The notes: generated from the letters alone by a model not told the origin. A stretch of 64,000 nucleotides of DNA from Symbiodinium natans (GCA_905221605.1 CAJNDS010002470.1:342717-406716); one strand, 5' to 3'. Positions 41,781-52,200 are shown, numbered from the stretch's first letter. Numbers and translations: made by a program.

Positions 41781-42584
41781 GCCAGCGGGCTGCCAATCAG
41801 AACTTCTGCAACTCAACGATGATAGACATCAGCATTCAAGCCGACTGGTTCTGACAGAAGGTATATAGGCCCTCCAAACCTTCAAAAAACATAACTTGGT
41901 TCATGAGCTATTTTTCGGCAGGACAAGGCTTCTGCCGGAGAGACCATGCAGTGTGTGGATGGATCTTGGCAACCTGGTCAGGGTGAACGGATGAAATGTG
42001 AGTGGGGGTTTCTTTGTGCTTCAAGCACATCCTGTTAATCACTCATGGTGAGTGGAGAGCTGCTGGGAGGGGTTGTGGCAGGCACGCATGTATGATGACG
42101 CTCCGAAGTTCGTACTTCTCCACGGTGGGGGTACGGGACGGTCAGGCAGTGCAGCAGGTGGCTACATTTCTCTGCATAGCATAGTTCTATAGTCAACTGT
42201 TCATCGGTCGATGCACGGCTGCCTCTTACGAAGATATTAAGGCAAGGTGCTGCCAGCAGCCTCCACTGCGAAGCCTGTCTACAGGTGGCAGCCAAAGGCC
42301 CGGCAAAAAGAATCTAGGCCTAGGCACTTGTCTAAGTTGCAGGTCCCGGGTCACGGGCTGCTGGGACATCCCAAGGCATGCTGTAAACGCCACAACACTT
42401 CCGTCTCTGTTCAGAGGCTGCACGTCAGTTCTCACAGTACGAGCCATCAAAGTGGAGCCACATTCGAGTCGATCAAACCGCCAGGATACATGGCCCTTGA
42501 CGCTCGTGACAAGCAGGAGCTGTACTTCTTCAACCGAATGCAGTGCCTCGACCCAAAAAATCATGGGTATGGTTCTACCACCAT

Positions 42585-42668
42585 GGGCGATTCTACCCTA
42601 CACGCCTTAAAAGAGGCCCTTTATAGGGTTGATCATGGGGATTATGGGCCTAGTAGCCCATCCTGGTA
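42585..42668. mobile_element. Short dispersed repeat, pair with 57500-57588
   Basis: Shares GAGGCCCTTTATAGGGTTG and a trailing TAGCCCAT with the copy near 57.5 kb, including partly conserved flanks. Probably another MITE family; inverted ends are weak. Confidence 0.5.
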
Positions 42669-43503
42669 TGGTCTAGGGGCCAGCGTTTGTTGCAACGCAG
42701 TGCAATGCCACGAAAAAGGCCTCCGCAAGGCTTCGAATCCGGCGCACGAATTTTCAGCGTGCCAGAGCGCGTGTCGCAGAGCATGTCGAACATGTGTAGA
42801 TATTGGAAATCAAGCAAATGGTAGCTGATCCCCCAAAGTGGATTGCTTCGGACTCCCCAACGGAAACACAATGTGTTGAATCAGACCGCAGCCTTCAGCG
42901 ACACGTTTGGATTTTAAAGGATACGTTCTGACTTTCTTGGTAGATAAAGTATCCGATTTTTCAATATACACCACACTACCATGCATCTGTGGCTCTATGG
43001 GCTTTGTGGGCTGCTTTGCCTCTACAAGAGCAGCCTTAGTAGAACGGCCCCCCGCCCCCCTCCCCATGCCATGCAAGTGTATGAGGATGCGCATCTACTC
43101 CGAACTTGGCCTGGTTGACCTGGGGGCATCAACCTACTGCCTGCAGCAGGTCTGGGGTTGGGATCGAGGCTTCTTAAAGCTCCAAATGTGGCATCGTGTA
43201 ATAGTGGATGCCTAAGACTTAAGCAGAAAAAGAAGCTTAAACCAAGAGCCTGTTGCAGTTCCGACTTCAATCCTGGCGGTGCTTTCAGCTGAGCGCCAGG
43301 CCGAAGGCAGTAGCGCTGTGACCCTCGACACCAAGGAGCCCATGCTTATGTGCGCGTGCCAGAAGCATTGTCGCTAGTAAGTGGGGAACGGCCCGATGTG
43401 GACATTCTCTCGCGTTCATCTTTGGCTGCGTTTGCCGCAAAGTATTTTTAGGTACCCTAAACCTAAACCCTAAACCCCTAACCCCTAAACCCTAATTCCA
43501 CAG

Positions 43504-43582
43504 CTACCCAGCTGGAGGATGCCTGCAGCGCGTCCTTCATGGCCGGGATCACACCTGCAGCAGACTCGCAGCTGGGTGCCAG
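43504..43582 (+). CDS. Exon-like segment, unknown protein
   Basis: TTCCACAG to GGTGCCAG, reading TQLEDACSASFMAGITPAAD then SQLGA. CCCTAAA-type repeats lie just upstream (43455-43495). Confidence 0.4.
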
Positions 43583-43805
43583 AGAGGGTCCCTCTTGAGC
43601 CTTGCACACCGAGGGACTCTTAGATTGCTTAAGTCAAGACTTATGCGACCCACAATCGAAGTACCTTCAACCCTTAACCCTGCCCTAAATGCTAAGCTAT
43701 GCCTTGTTTGCTGGCTTCGCGTTGATGCGGGCCCTTGGCTGCTGCCCAGTTCTCCAAGAGCATGTGGGGTCCTTGTTCTAAGGAGACATACTTTATAAGG
43801 GGAAA

Positions 43806-43839
43806 CAAAAAAGGACCCTAGTTTAGAGAACTACCCATG
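43806..43839. mobile_element. Lone half of a family 2 MITE-like element
   Basis: Matches the right terminal repeat of the element at 7910-8017 (GACCCTAGTTTAGAGAACTA and on to CCCAT) without the other end. Confidence 0.5.
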
Positions 43840-43982
43840 TGCCAAATTGCCCACCCCAAGGGTTCCAAGTCCCCCCTTTCGTAGGGCTGTTAAGTAATTC
43901 GACACTCAGGGCCTACGCAATAACTAGCACTTGAACATATACAGCTATGTCAGAATTGTGAAGGAAAGCTGGTCGGTGAAAC

Positions 43983-44137
43983 ATGTGCAACGAGGGTCTA
44001 ACAGAAGATTTGCTTTGTACCTCGAGGCACGACCGCCTCTTTGAGTACCTGCCTGATGGTACGGAGACGTCGAAGCCCAATTGCCTTCAGCTGGATCCAA
44101 AAAAGGTGCCCGGACGAGAAGGATCCGAGCAAGACTT
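43983..44137 (+). CDS. Protein-like ORF, unknown
   Basis: An ATG at 43984 opens a frame with coherent composition (GLTEDLLCTSRHDRLFEYL then PDGTETSKPNCLQLDPKK) that runs into the palindromic element at 44138. Not recognised. Confidence 0.3.
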
Positions 44138-44272
44138 TACTTGGAGGTTCATGAATAGCAACTGTACTTATAACTCAATCATAACCACATTAGGGCACTC
44201 ATATAAGGGGCTTATCAGTGGGTTGTAAGTGCAGTTCTTACTGGGTTCATAAGTACCATGAACCCCCAAGTA
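44138..44272. mobile_element. MITE-like palindromic element (family 4)
   Basis: The left TACTTGGAGGTTCATG and the complement of the right end, TACTTGGGGGTTCATGGTAC, match each other and the copy at 34403-34553. The centre differs. Confidence 0.6.
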
Positions 44273-44291
44273 ACGGAAGACGGTCAAAAGT

Positions 44292-44546
44292 GTGTTGCCA
44301 GAACCTTGCTCAGAGCCAGGTGGTGATTTTGTGTTAGGTGGGGAGTGTTCGGCTTCTCTGTCTAGGGAAGCATGGTCAATAGATTCTAGAAGGCCCATGC
44401 AAGTCTCCGATATGCCGCTAGGGAGCCGCAAACTCACAAGCAGAGAACTGGCACTGCTCATTCAGAGGGGGCCCTATATCTTCCAGTGCCCAAAGGCTTT
44501 ACACTTGCATTTGCAAAGATGCGGTGTCTATTTGTATCCCTTTTAA
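44292..44546 (+). CDS. Protein-like ORF, unknown
   Basis: Frame ending at TAA 44544-44546. The second half reads MQVSDMPLGSRKLTSRELAL then LIQRGPYIFQCPK. A minus-strand frame overlaps but is less convincing. It may be a terminal exon. Confidence 0.3.
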   Translation: MLPEPCSEPGGDFVLGGECSASLSREAWSIDSRRPMQVSDMPLGSRKLTSRELALLIQRGPYIFQCPKALHLHLQRCGVYLYPF

Positions 44547-44596
44547 TCTTGAGCCTTTGTTGTCTCAGCACATCTGCTTAGGTGTCAAGCTCGTGA

Positions 44597-44724
44597 GCAT
44601 ATGGGGGTTTCCGAAAATAGGGGTACCCATTTTTGGGGGTCCCTTTTAAGGGGATTCCGGGATTCTAGTCTATTTGGGGTATAAAATGGGTACATACCCC
44701 TATTTTTGGGAAATACCCATATGC
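44597..44724. mobile_element. MITE-like palindromic element (family 1, best copy)
   Basis: Perfect outer palindrome GCATATGGG...CCCATATGC with about 37-bp inverted ends (GGGTTTCCGAAAATAGGGGT against GGGTATTTCCCAAAAATAGG). The interior contains GGGGGTCCCTTTTAAGGGG. No ORF. Confidence 0.65.
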
Positions 44725-44886
44725 CCGCAATACTTAACCTGTTCAACAGTTCCCCTCGCAGGTCTTCTCGGTGAAGGGATGCAAGGCAACCGAGGTCCTC
44801 GGCTGAGATCATGCCTGCTGTTCGATCAGGTTCACTGTAGGCGCTAGATACAGAAAAATGTAAATCCTACGTACACAAGATCAAGA

Positions 44887-44893
44887 GTATATG

Positions 44894-44925
<32 letters not shown>

Positions 44926-44975
44926 GTATGCATATATATATATATATGCACATATATATATGCATACACATGTAT
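44887..44975. repeat. AT microsatellite
   Basis: TATATATACATATATATG-type repeat. Confidence 0.9.
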
Positions 44976-45134
44976 AGACCTACTGTCCAAAGCATGGGCC
45001 ATATGGTAAGCTTCTGAGAGGGATGTGTCCCAACCCAGCCCGCAATTACAATCGGAAAGTGCATGTCAACACGCGAATGAGGGGCTTGGTCGGACTTGGC
45101 GGTTAAACCTGAAGCCCCCGAACCCCTGTCTTGG

Positions 45135-45245
45135 CCCTAAGGGTTCATGTACCTCATATAGTTGGGCCCCAAAGTCCCTATATACCTATATAGGAGGTAC
45201 GTTAAGGCCCAAGTATTCCCTATTTGGGTACATGGACCCTTAGGG
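45135..45245. mobile_element. MITE-like palindromic element (family 3)
   Basis: CCCTAAGGGTTCATGTAC at the left pairs with GTACATGGACCCTTAGGG at the right. The inner part contains a second palindrome, TACCTATATAGGAGGTA. Second copy of the element at 29460-29583. Confidence 0.6.
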
Positions 45246-45880
45246 TGGTGGAGGGAGAATGAGAAGGTAGTGACTCCGCCCCCACGAAAAGGTCGCACAG
45301 CAGATCGCCCCGTCGGAGCTGCCCATAAAGATGTGGGACCTTCACGTGCTTACAGATGCAAGGACTCCTTGGTTGAAGGCTTGTTTGGGATGTTCTGGGG
45401 ATGTCTTGCATTTCTCATTCTCATCAGCGACAGACCTTTTTCCATGCTAGGCTGCATGTAAAAGAGCATCGCATGTGTTGTCGCCTTTCATCCGTTGCTG
45501 CCGCTGACAGAAGGGGTGAGGAAGCACGCTGAAGAGCCAAAGCGACTCTCAAGACATCATGGTGGAACCTCGTGACCGTGAAAAAGAGGCGTGCGGGAGG
45601 GGGGGTGGAGGGCCTGCGAAGATGCAAGGACGACAGACATTCACGGGGCGTACGCCTCCGAGTGCCTGGGTCGTTTTTTGAGGGTCTCGCACATTGTCGT
45701 GCCCATTGCCGATGTCTTCGTATTGCTTCAGACTCGGTGGATTGGAGTTCGAGTGCCCATTGAAGTTTCACACCGAAATCTGGAACCTTCAGACTCCACT
45801 CCCCCCCGACAACCCCACATGGAAGCCCATTGAACTTAGTAAACTTGATAAGTAGGGATATGCTGGGTTATGGGGGATTA

Positions 45881-46138
45881 TTAAAAAAGAGCTTCCGCGT
45901 AGAGCGCTAGAAGCCGGAGACCGGCTTCAGGTGTGGTGCTCACGGGGCCCTCAACAACTTGGACTTCAAGCAGCTCTTTGCCTCTGGGACTTAGCTGACT
46001 TAGCTCAGCTTGGCACGCATGCCAGGGCAACCTGCGCCTGAATGTCTTGTGCAATTCCTGGGAAGCTTCCCCCCAGAAAGGCCCAAAAAGTTTAGGGACC
46101 CCAGATTCCACATGCTCGGGATCCCCGTAAGAAGCCAC
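45881..46138 (-). CDS. Protein-like ORF on the minus strand, unknown
   Basis: An 85-codon frame with a coherent central part (FWGEASQELHKTFRRRLPW) and a C-terminus ending ALYAEALF. No family recognised; it could be an exon of a minus-strand gene lying just left of the DIRS element. Confidence 0.3.
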   Translation of the reverse strand: MASYGDPEHVESGVPKLFGPFWGEASQELHKTFRRRLPWHACQAELSQLSPRGKELLEVQVVEGPVSTTPEAGLRLLALYAEALF

Positions 46139-46360
46139 AGGCCCGCTCGTTCTAAAGACCCTACAATCCTTGCAGCGTGAGACCGGCTGCTTCTGGAGGC
46201 TGGCAACACCAAACGCGCCGGATCCTCAGCGACATGCCACAAGCTTCTTGCTCTTCCGTAAACCCTAAACTGCTTTAAATCGCTCGGCTATGGGAGAGGC
46301 TCGGCTTAGGCGGAGGCTGTATCACAATTTATTTTCGGTTTTCGCTTTAGTAGGAAAACT

Positions 46361-46409
46361 TTAGAGTCACGAAGTGCTCATCCCTGACGCTGTCTCATAC
46401 TCAAGTGCA
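46361..46409 (+). repeat. Split direct repeat A1
   Basis: 49 bp starting TTAGAGTCACGAAGTG and ending CTCAAGTGCA, identical to A2 at 52725-52773. Confidence 0.95.
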
Positions 46410-46427
46410 TGACGAGTTAGGTCTGCC

Positions 46428-46724
46428 ATGAAGTTAGAAGCTCTGCTGCTGACACTGGTTAGCCGTATCTTGGAAGTGGGGTTCAAGGAACCTTACGAAA
46501 AGTTCTCTTGGGCAAGGCAGACAGCTGTGACGAAGGAGTGCCATTGCATCTGTGATTGCCAGTGCAGTGACGCATTGAATCCGATTTTATTGCTGCTTGC
46601 ACTGATTTGCCCTGCGATCAACCTTGTCTGCTTCTGCAGAAGACGCGGCTTTGTGACAGCAGAGCAGAGTCATGACAACCCACGACGGCGTGGCCGAGGA
46701 CTTGTTACAATGCCTTCCAGGTGA
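46428..46724 (+). CDS. DIRS element ORF0: small Cys-rich membrane protein
   Basis: 98 codons starting 18 bases after repeat A1. An amphipathic N-terminus (MKLEALLLTLVSRILEV) is followed by a cysteine cluster CHCICDCQC, then a hydrophobic stretch of about 21 residues (LNPILLLLALICPAINLVC) and a basic tail CRRRG. The stop (46722-46724) lies 50 bases into the gag ORF, which is in another frame. Its place as first ORF suggests it is translated from the element's RNA. Function unknown; membrane anchoring is inferred only from hydrophobicity. Confidence 0.55.
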   Translation: MKLEALLLTLVSRILEVGFKEPYEKFSWARQTAVTKECHCICDCQCSDALNPILLLLALICPAINLVCFCRRRGFVTAEQSHDNPRRRGRGLVTMPSR

Positions 46725-48156
46725 CCGAGTAGCTGTTTTCTACAGTGACGATACTTACTGGCATGAGCGAGTCTTGATCTGGAAGGCGAGTGACATTTCT
46801 TGGTATGTTTTGACTCCTGACATGGACCTTTATGAAGAGAGCTTTACATTGGTTGGCGACGACGGTCCTGTGAAGATGAAGGTGAAGGGGAAGCATTTTG
46901 AATATTATTCAAGACTGCGTGCGCCAGTGTATAGGTTTTCTTCTGGCTTGACCGAAGAGGAGATGAGGACCTACATCGAGAAGGCGCAAGACGAGCTGAA
47001 CATGGAGGTCGTGCCTTTAGATGGCTGGAGGCCAAAAGAGGTGCGTGTGGGTCAGAGGGTGGTCCCAACCTCGGTTCTTCTTGGCAGGAGATTCGTGCCC
47101 AGGCGCATTACCAGGCCGCCCGGCGGAGCTGCGTCAAGAGGTGTGGTGGACCAGCCGGAAAGAGCCACAGAGGCTTCAGCAGATCTGCCTCTAGGGCTTT
47201 TGCCCCTCGAGCCAGCTCCTGCAGGCTACATGTGGGTGTGGTTTCCCCCCCTCAGACCCGGAGCTGTCGACATTCCTCGGGAGGTGGCGGTTGTCGAGGG
47301 TCAGGGGGTTCGAGCAGGAGAAGATTTGGGTCTCATCAAGCGGGGTGACGGCTGGCTTCCTTTGACCTTAGTCGCCATTGACCAGGCTTCGGAGATTTTT
47401 GGCTGCTACTTGGGGCGACAGAGGACCTCCGAGGCCTTACATGCCGATGAGGGCCTACCTTCGGCCAGGAATGCGAATGAGGAAGGCGCCGTATCTTCTA
47501 CTGAGCCTTTGGATGCAAGGGTCCTTGGTGTGGATTACAACTCCGTGAACGAAAGACACAAACATTGGCGCGAGGTTGTCAATGAGTGCAAGCAGTATGA
47601 GTTCCCCGACTGGCCTCTTGAGGGACCGATGAGCGTGGGCCACCTTATTCGACATTTCCATAGCTTTGGAGGTGATCCCAAGAGATGGCTCCTTGAATGG
47701 ATGCGTTCCAAGAACATCGCGGAGAACGACCGTGTGGCTCACGAGATGCGTTGTTTGGTGGACGTCATGTTCACAGCTGGTTGTTATGACCAGTTGAATC
47801 TATGCTCCCTCGCGAGCATAGAAGTGGTCGGGCGTCGAATGCAAGCTATCATCGACGCCTACACCTTGGGAGGTTCAGCCGGGCCTGACTGGCAAAACGC
47901 CAAGGTTATCGCCGGTTACCGCAGTGCAGATGATGCGGTGTCACCAAGCTTGCGATCGTGGGCAGCCAGGCGCACCAAAGAAGAAATTGACATGGCATCT
48001 TCTCGTGCTAAGATCCGTGAGCATCGCAAAGGCCTGCTGGTGACCGATGAGGCTGCAGGTGCGGTGGCAGACGGCGTGTTGCCGACAACCGGGGCAAAGG
48101 CCAAAGCCAAGGCGAAAGGCCGTGGCAAGGGGCTGACTGCCCCGGATGGTCAGTGA
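46672..48156 (+). CDS. gag: DIRS element ORF1, Gag-like
   Basis: 494 codons. The N-terminal 80 residues (GDRVAVFYSDDTYWHERVLI then WYVLTPDMDLYEE) look like a small beta-barrel of Tudor type, an inference from pattern only. The middle is Pro/Gly-rich, then an alpha-helical region (residues about 290-420), and the C-terminus is basic (KAKAKAKGRGKG), fit for nucleic-acid binding. No zinc knuckle was found. The start overlaps ORF0. The stop TGA (48154-48156) overlaps the next ORF's ATG (48146) by 11 bases. Confidence 0.7.
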   Translation: MTTHDGVAEDLLQCLPGDRVAVFYSDDTYWHERVLIWKASDISWYVLTPDMDLYEESFTLVGDDGPVKMKVKGKHFEYYSRLRAPVYRFSSGLTEEEMRTYIEKAQDELNMEVVPLDGWRPKEVRVGQRVVPTSVLLGRRFVPRRITRPPGGAASRGVVDQPERATEASADLPLGLLPLEPAPAGYMWVWFPPLRPGAVDIPREVAVVEGQGVRAGEDLGLIKRGDGWLPLTLVAIDQASEIFGCYLGRQRTSEALHADEGLPSARNANEEGAVSSTEPLDARVLGVDYNSVNERHKHWREVVNECKQYEFPDWPLEGPMSVGHLIRHFHSFGGDPKRWLLEWMRSKNIAENDRVAHEMRCLVDVMFTAGCYDQLNLCSLASIEVVGRRMQAIIDAYTLGGSAGPDWQNAKVIAGYRSADDAVSPSLRSWAARRTKEEIDMASSRAKIREHRKGLLVTDEAAGAVADGVLPTTGAKAKAKAKGRGKGLTAPDGQ

Positions 48157-49267
48157 AGAGTGTGGCGAGGGATCGTGCCCGGTCGGTCCCTCTCATGGCC
48201 ATCAATCCGGGGATGCACGTGCTGCTAAATCCCAGTTCTCCCGTGACATGTTCCCCCTTCCCGTCCCACCTGAGGTGCGCCGGGAAAAAACTTTGGGGAG
48301 ACGGGTGGCGCAGCGGGTGGCCAGACATATCCAGCAGACAACCAAGGAGCGCGAGGCCTTGAAGGCTCTCAACTGGATGGCTGGCTACAAGGAAGAATTT
48401 AAGAATTCACAGTTTTCACCAGATGCTCTTCAGTCGGAGGTGATTGGGAGAGTTCGTTATCTTGCTGGGCTATGCCAAGACAAAGGTGAATTGGCAGAGA
48501 TCCCTAAACCGGAGGCAGCCCTTAAGGCGTTGCTCCGTGGCCGGTCAGAATACTATTCTGACGAGCCGACTACGTTGGCGGCCTGCTCACTTGCGCGCAT
48601 CTCGCTTCCTGAGTCTCTTCACGACGCACCGGCGGTGGAGAGTGTCTTGGATGACGAGGCCCGGCATTACCTGCAGAGCCCCGAGCATATGTTAAAACCA
48701 GGCTGCGAAACGGGCCTGGGGGAGTTTCAACCGTACTGGGATCCACTCTTGAGGAGGGACGCCAAGCTCTACAAGAAGTTCATCCAGAAGCTGAACCAAG
48801 CCGGGTACTTGGTGTTCACGCAGAACCCCAAAAGCTTCTGTGGAGTGTTTTTCGTCAGGAAGAGCGACGGTCGCAAAATTAGAATGATCATTGACGCCAG
48901 GGGTACCAACTCCATGTTTCGACCTCCCCCTGGCGTTGATTTACTTACTTCAGATGGTTTTTCGAGGATTGAGCTCAACATCCCAAGCCATTTCGTCCCA
49001 GGCAGTGCCGACTACGACGACTACCTTGACCGACACCGTATTAGCATAGGGCTCAGTGATGTAAAAGATTGTTTTCATCGGCTCCGGCAACCTAGGTGGC
49101 TTTGTGATTATTTTTGCTTGGATGGGGTGCCGGCTTCTTGGGTGGGGCTCGAGAACACATATTTGGACAACAAGTGGCCTCGATCGTGTACCCGGCCCCA
49201 GGCTCTTTACCAATGGGGTTCACTTGGGCCCTATACTTCGCGCAACGCGCAAGCGAGGTCCTCATGA
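48146..49267 (+). CDS. DIRS element ORF2: N-terminal half of reverse transcriptase
   Basis: 373 codons in frame 2. Residues 201-345 contain RT finger and palm motifs: GVFFVRKSDGRKIRMIIDAR and GLSDVKDCFHRLRQPRW, with D305 the first catalytic Asp. Past about 49,170 this frame loses RT similarity, and the downstream RT motifs (SLPMGFTWALYFAQ) appear in frame 1. A -1 shift in the 154-base overlap (49114-49267) would join the halves. I saw no perfect slippery heptamer, so lesion and programmed shift remain open. Confidence 0.8.
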   Translation: MVSEECGEGSCPVGPSHGHQSGDARAAKSQFSRDMFPLPVPPEVRREKTLGRRVAQRVARHIQQTTKEREALKALNWMAGYKEEFKNSQFSPDALQSEVIGRVRYLAGLCQDKGELAEIPKPEAALKALLRGRSEYYSDEPTTLAACSLARISLPESLHDAPAVESVLDDEARHYLQSPEHMLKPGCETGLGEFQPYWDPLLRRDAKLYKKFIQKLNQAGYLVFTQNPKSFCGVFFVRKSDGRKIRMIIDARGTNSMFRPPPGVDLLTSDGFSRIELNIPSHFVPGSADYDDYLDRHRISIGLSDVKDCFHRLRQPRWLCDYFCLDGVPASWVGLENTYLDNKWPRSCTRPQALYQWGSLGPYTSRNAQARSS

Positions 49268-52200
49268 CCAAAGTACCATCCTTGCAAAAGTCCACCTTGG
49301 TCCATGACAGGTCCAGCGCCATCGTCTTTGGAGAGGGCCAGTCCGTGGAAAACGAGGCAGGCGAGCCGCGCCCTGTGCACCATTATGTCTACGTTGACAA
49401 TCTAGGGGTCCTCAGCGTTAACCATGATACAGTGGAGACGGCCTTGCGAGAAGTAGAGGATGTCTTCGGTTCTCACAAGCTGATCCTGCATCCAGGCTTG
49501 GTGTCGAGCGGCGCTACGAAGGCACTGGGCTGTGCTCTCAGAGGAGACCTTCTGGCTAGTCGGGTCACGTCAGACAGGTATCACAAACTACGTCAAGCCA
49601 TCCAAGGAGTACTTGAACGTAAGCGGGTTTCTGGACGCATTCTTGAAGTGCTGGTAGGCCATGCTACGTTTGTTGCCTTGATGAACCGCCACGTCCTCAG
49701 TGTCTTCAACACGGTTTACCGTTATATTAACGCCCACTACCACAAACCAGCGCCATTGTGGACCACAGTGAGAGAGGAGCTTTCTGTTTTCAGGGGGCTC
49801 ATGATCTTCTTGCATGCGGACTGGGCACGACCTTGGAACACCTACGTGACTGCCACAGATTCTTCTTTGGAAGGTTTCGGGGTGGTTTCAAGTCATTGGC
49901 AGCAGCATGAGGTTGCCAGTGCCGGCCGAAATCTTGAGCGGGCCCGCTTCAGAAAGCAAGGGAGTCATTCAGCGCGCACCTCAGCGCTCACAGCAGCGGG
50001 TTTTGTTCATGATGAAGCTACAGATCAGTGGAAGGCCGGCTGGCTGGACAGCCCCAGTTACCTGGAGCACACAGGCTGGGCATTGGCTCAGGAGTTCAAG
50101 GAAATTCCTGGATATCTCTTGCAGGCTGATCGCTGGACACCCCGGCTTTGGGGAAAATGGCAGCACTCTGCTGGGATCCTGGAGCTCGAAGCACGGGCCT
50201 TGGTGAAGGGGCTCAAGCGTATTGCCATGAGCACTTTCGGGCATGATGTGCGGCAGCTCTTGCTCACAGACAACATGAGTGTTTGCCTCTCCTTTGACCG
50301 ATCTCGCGCTCGCAGCTTCAGCCTCCTGGTGCAAATCCGGAAATTTGCTGCATATTGTTTGGCACGCAACATCTACTGTGTGGTTAGGTGGGTTCCATCC
50401 GAGCTCAACAGCGCGGACAAGCCAAGTAGGCTCCACTCAGAAGAAGCTAGCAAGGATCTCGCGCATGCCATCCCCCATGTCCGCTGGACCCCGCCGGGAA
50501 GCAGTTCTCAAGCCTCCAGTGGCAAAGAGTGTCAAGCCAAGGCCCAAGTCCAGGATGCTGGAGCGACCGCAGCCTTCAACTGCTTCGACGGCGAGGGCGT
50601 CGACCCTTGCAAAAACTGGTCCGGCCGAAGCACTGATCACACCGCGGAAAGCGGACACGTTCAGCCTGTTGACGGTGCCCCTGGAAAGCGAGAAAGTCAA
50701 AGCAAAGAAACGCAGCAGAGAGGAGAGTTCAAATGCCTCGACCAGTCCGAGCAGAAGTCCTGCGCGCAAAGCTGGGCAACGACGTCTGGTTCAGAGGAGA
50801 GCAAGGCGCCGAGCGAAAGCCATGGTGGATCACCACTTGGACGGAGTGTCGCATCTGGAACAGCAAGCTGTTGGAGAAGCGACCTCCAAGCAGTACCAGA
50901 AGGAGCTTCAGTCCTTCCTCAGCTTTGCAAAGCCCCGGGGATTGGTGATGACCAATGCCAAGATAGTGGACGGGCTTCTCGTGGACTACATGAACCGGAT
51001 GTATCTGGACGGCCATCAGAGCTACCGACGCCGAGCCGACAGGTTGATGGCTGCCATTCTCCACCGCTTCCCACAATTTGGCCGGTTGGGGGACCAGAAA
51101 TTACCGCGGGCCTGGCGAGCGCTCAAGGGCTACAGACGGCTGACGCCGGGGAAGTCCCGGTTGGCCTACCCCTTAGCCTTGTGGGCAGCCTTTGCGGTGG
51201 AGCTGAAGCGCTTAGGATGCCTGAGGATGGCTCTTTTCATGCTCCTTGCTGTGAGCACCTACGCCAGGCCGTCGGAGCTCCTTCGGGCAAAAGTGGTCAG
51301 TCTGGTGCGGCCCGCGCGAGGGATCACGAGCAGCTGGTCGTTACTGCTGGCGCCGGAGGAGGAGGAGATAGCCACGAAAACGGGGGATTACGATGTCGCG
51401 ATCCCTCTGGACAGCCCGTGGTTGAAAGGCTGGAGCCACGCGTTATTCGACTGTCTGAAGCAATCCCACCCAACAGCACCCCTCTGGGATTTCAACTACC
51501 AAGAGTACCAGCTCATGATGAAGCAAATCTCGGACATGTTTGGTGTGGATGTGACGCCGTATCAGACCCGGCACTCGGGTCCCTCCATCGACCGCGCTCG
51601 GCAATACCGCAGCCTCTTGGAGGTGCAGAAGCGCGGGCAGTGGAAAGCGCACAAAAGCGTGGCGCGCTACGAAAAGAGCGCCAGGCTGGCCAGCACATGG
51701 GAGTCCTTACCAGAAAGTTTCAAGACCCACGCCACGCTCTGCGAGCAAGACCTTGGGGCAATTCTTTTGGGGCGAAAACCAGCCCCCCTTTTGCCCACAA
51801 TCGCAGGCCCGGGCAGTATGTGATGGATCTTTTCTCCGGCCAAGGAGGAGTCGGTCGTGCAGTGCGACATTTTGGCTTCAACGCCAAATTTTGGGATATC
51901 CGTTTTGGGGCAGATCATGATTTGACCAACAAGGGTGTGCTTCAGAAAATCCTTCGTGAGATCCGGCAAGGTCGAGTGTTAGCATGCATGCTTGCTCCAG
52001 TTTGCGCCAGCTTCGGACGGGGTTGTGACCGCACAAAGGCGATCAGGACACGCGCAGAACCCTGGGGCATCAGTGCAAACAAGCTCACCGCTGCCGAACG
52101 TGACAGCATCCTCCTAGGCAATCGTTGCTTTGTCTCATGTTTCCGCATCATGCGCGAGCTAGACAAGTTCAAGATACCTTACATCCTTGAGAATCCTGCA

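Noticed and set aside
49114-49267. Programmed -1 frameshift site in the DIRS RT
   Set aside because: No X XXY YYZ heptamer in register was found; kept only as an open possibility in the findings.
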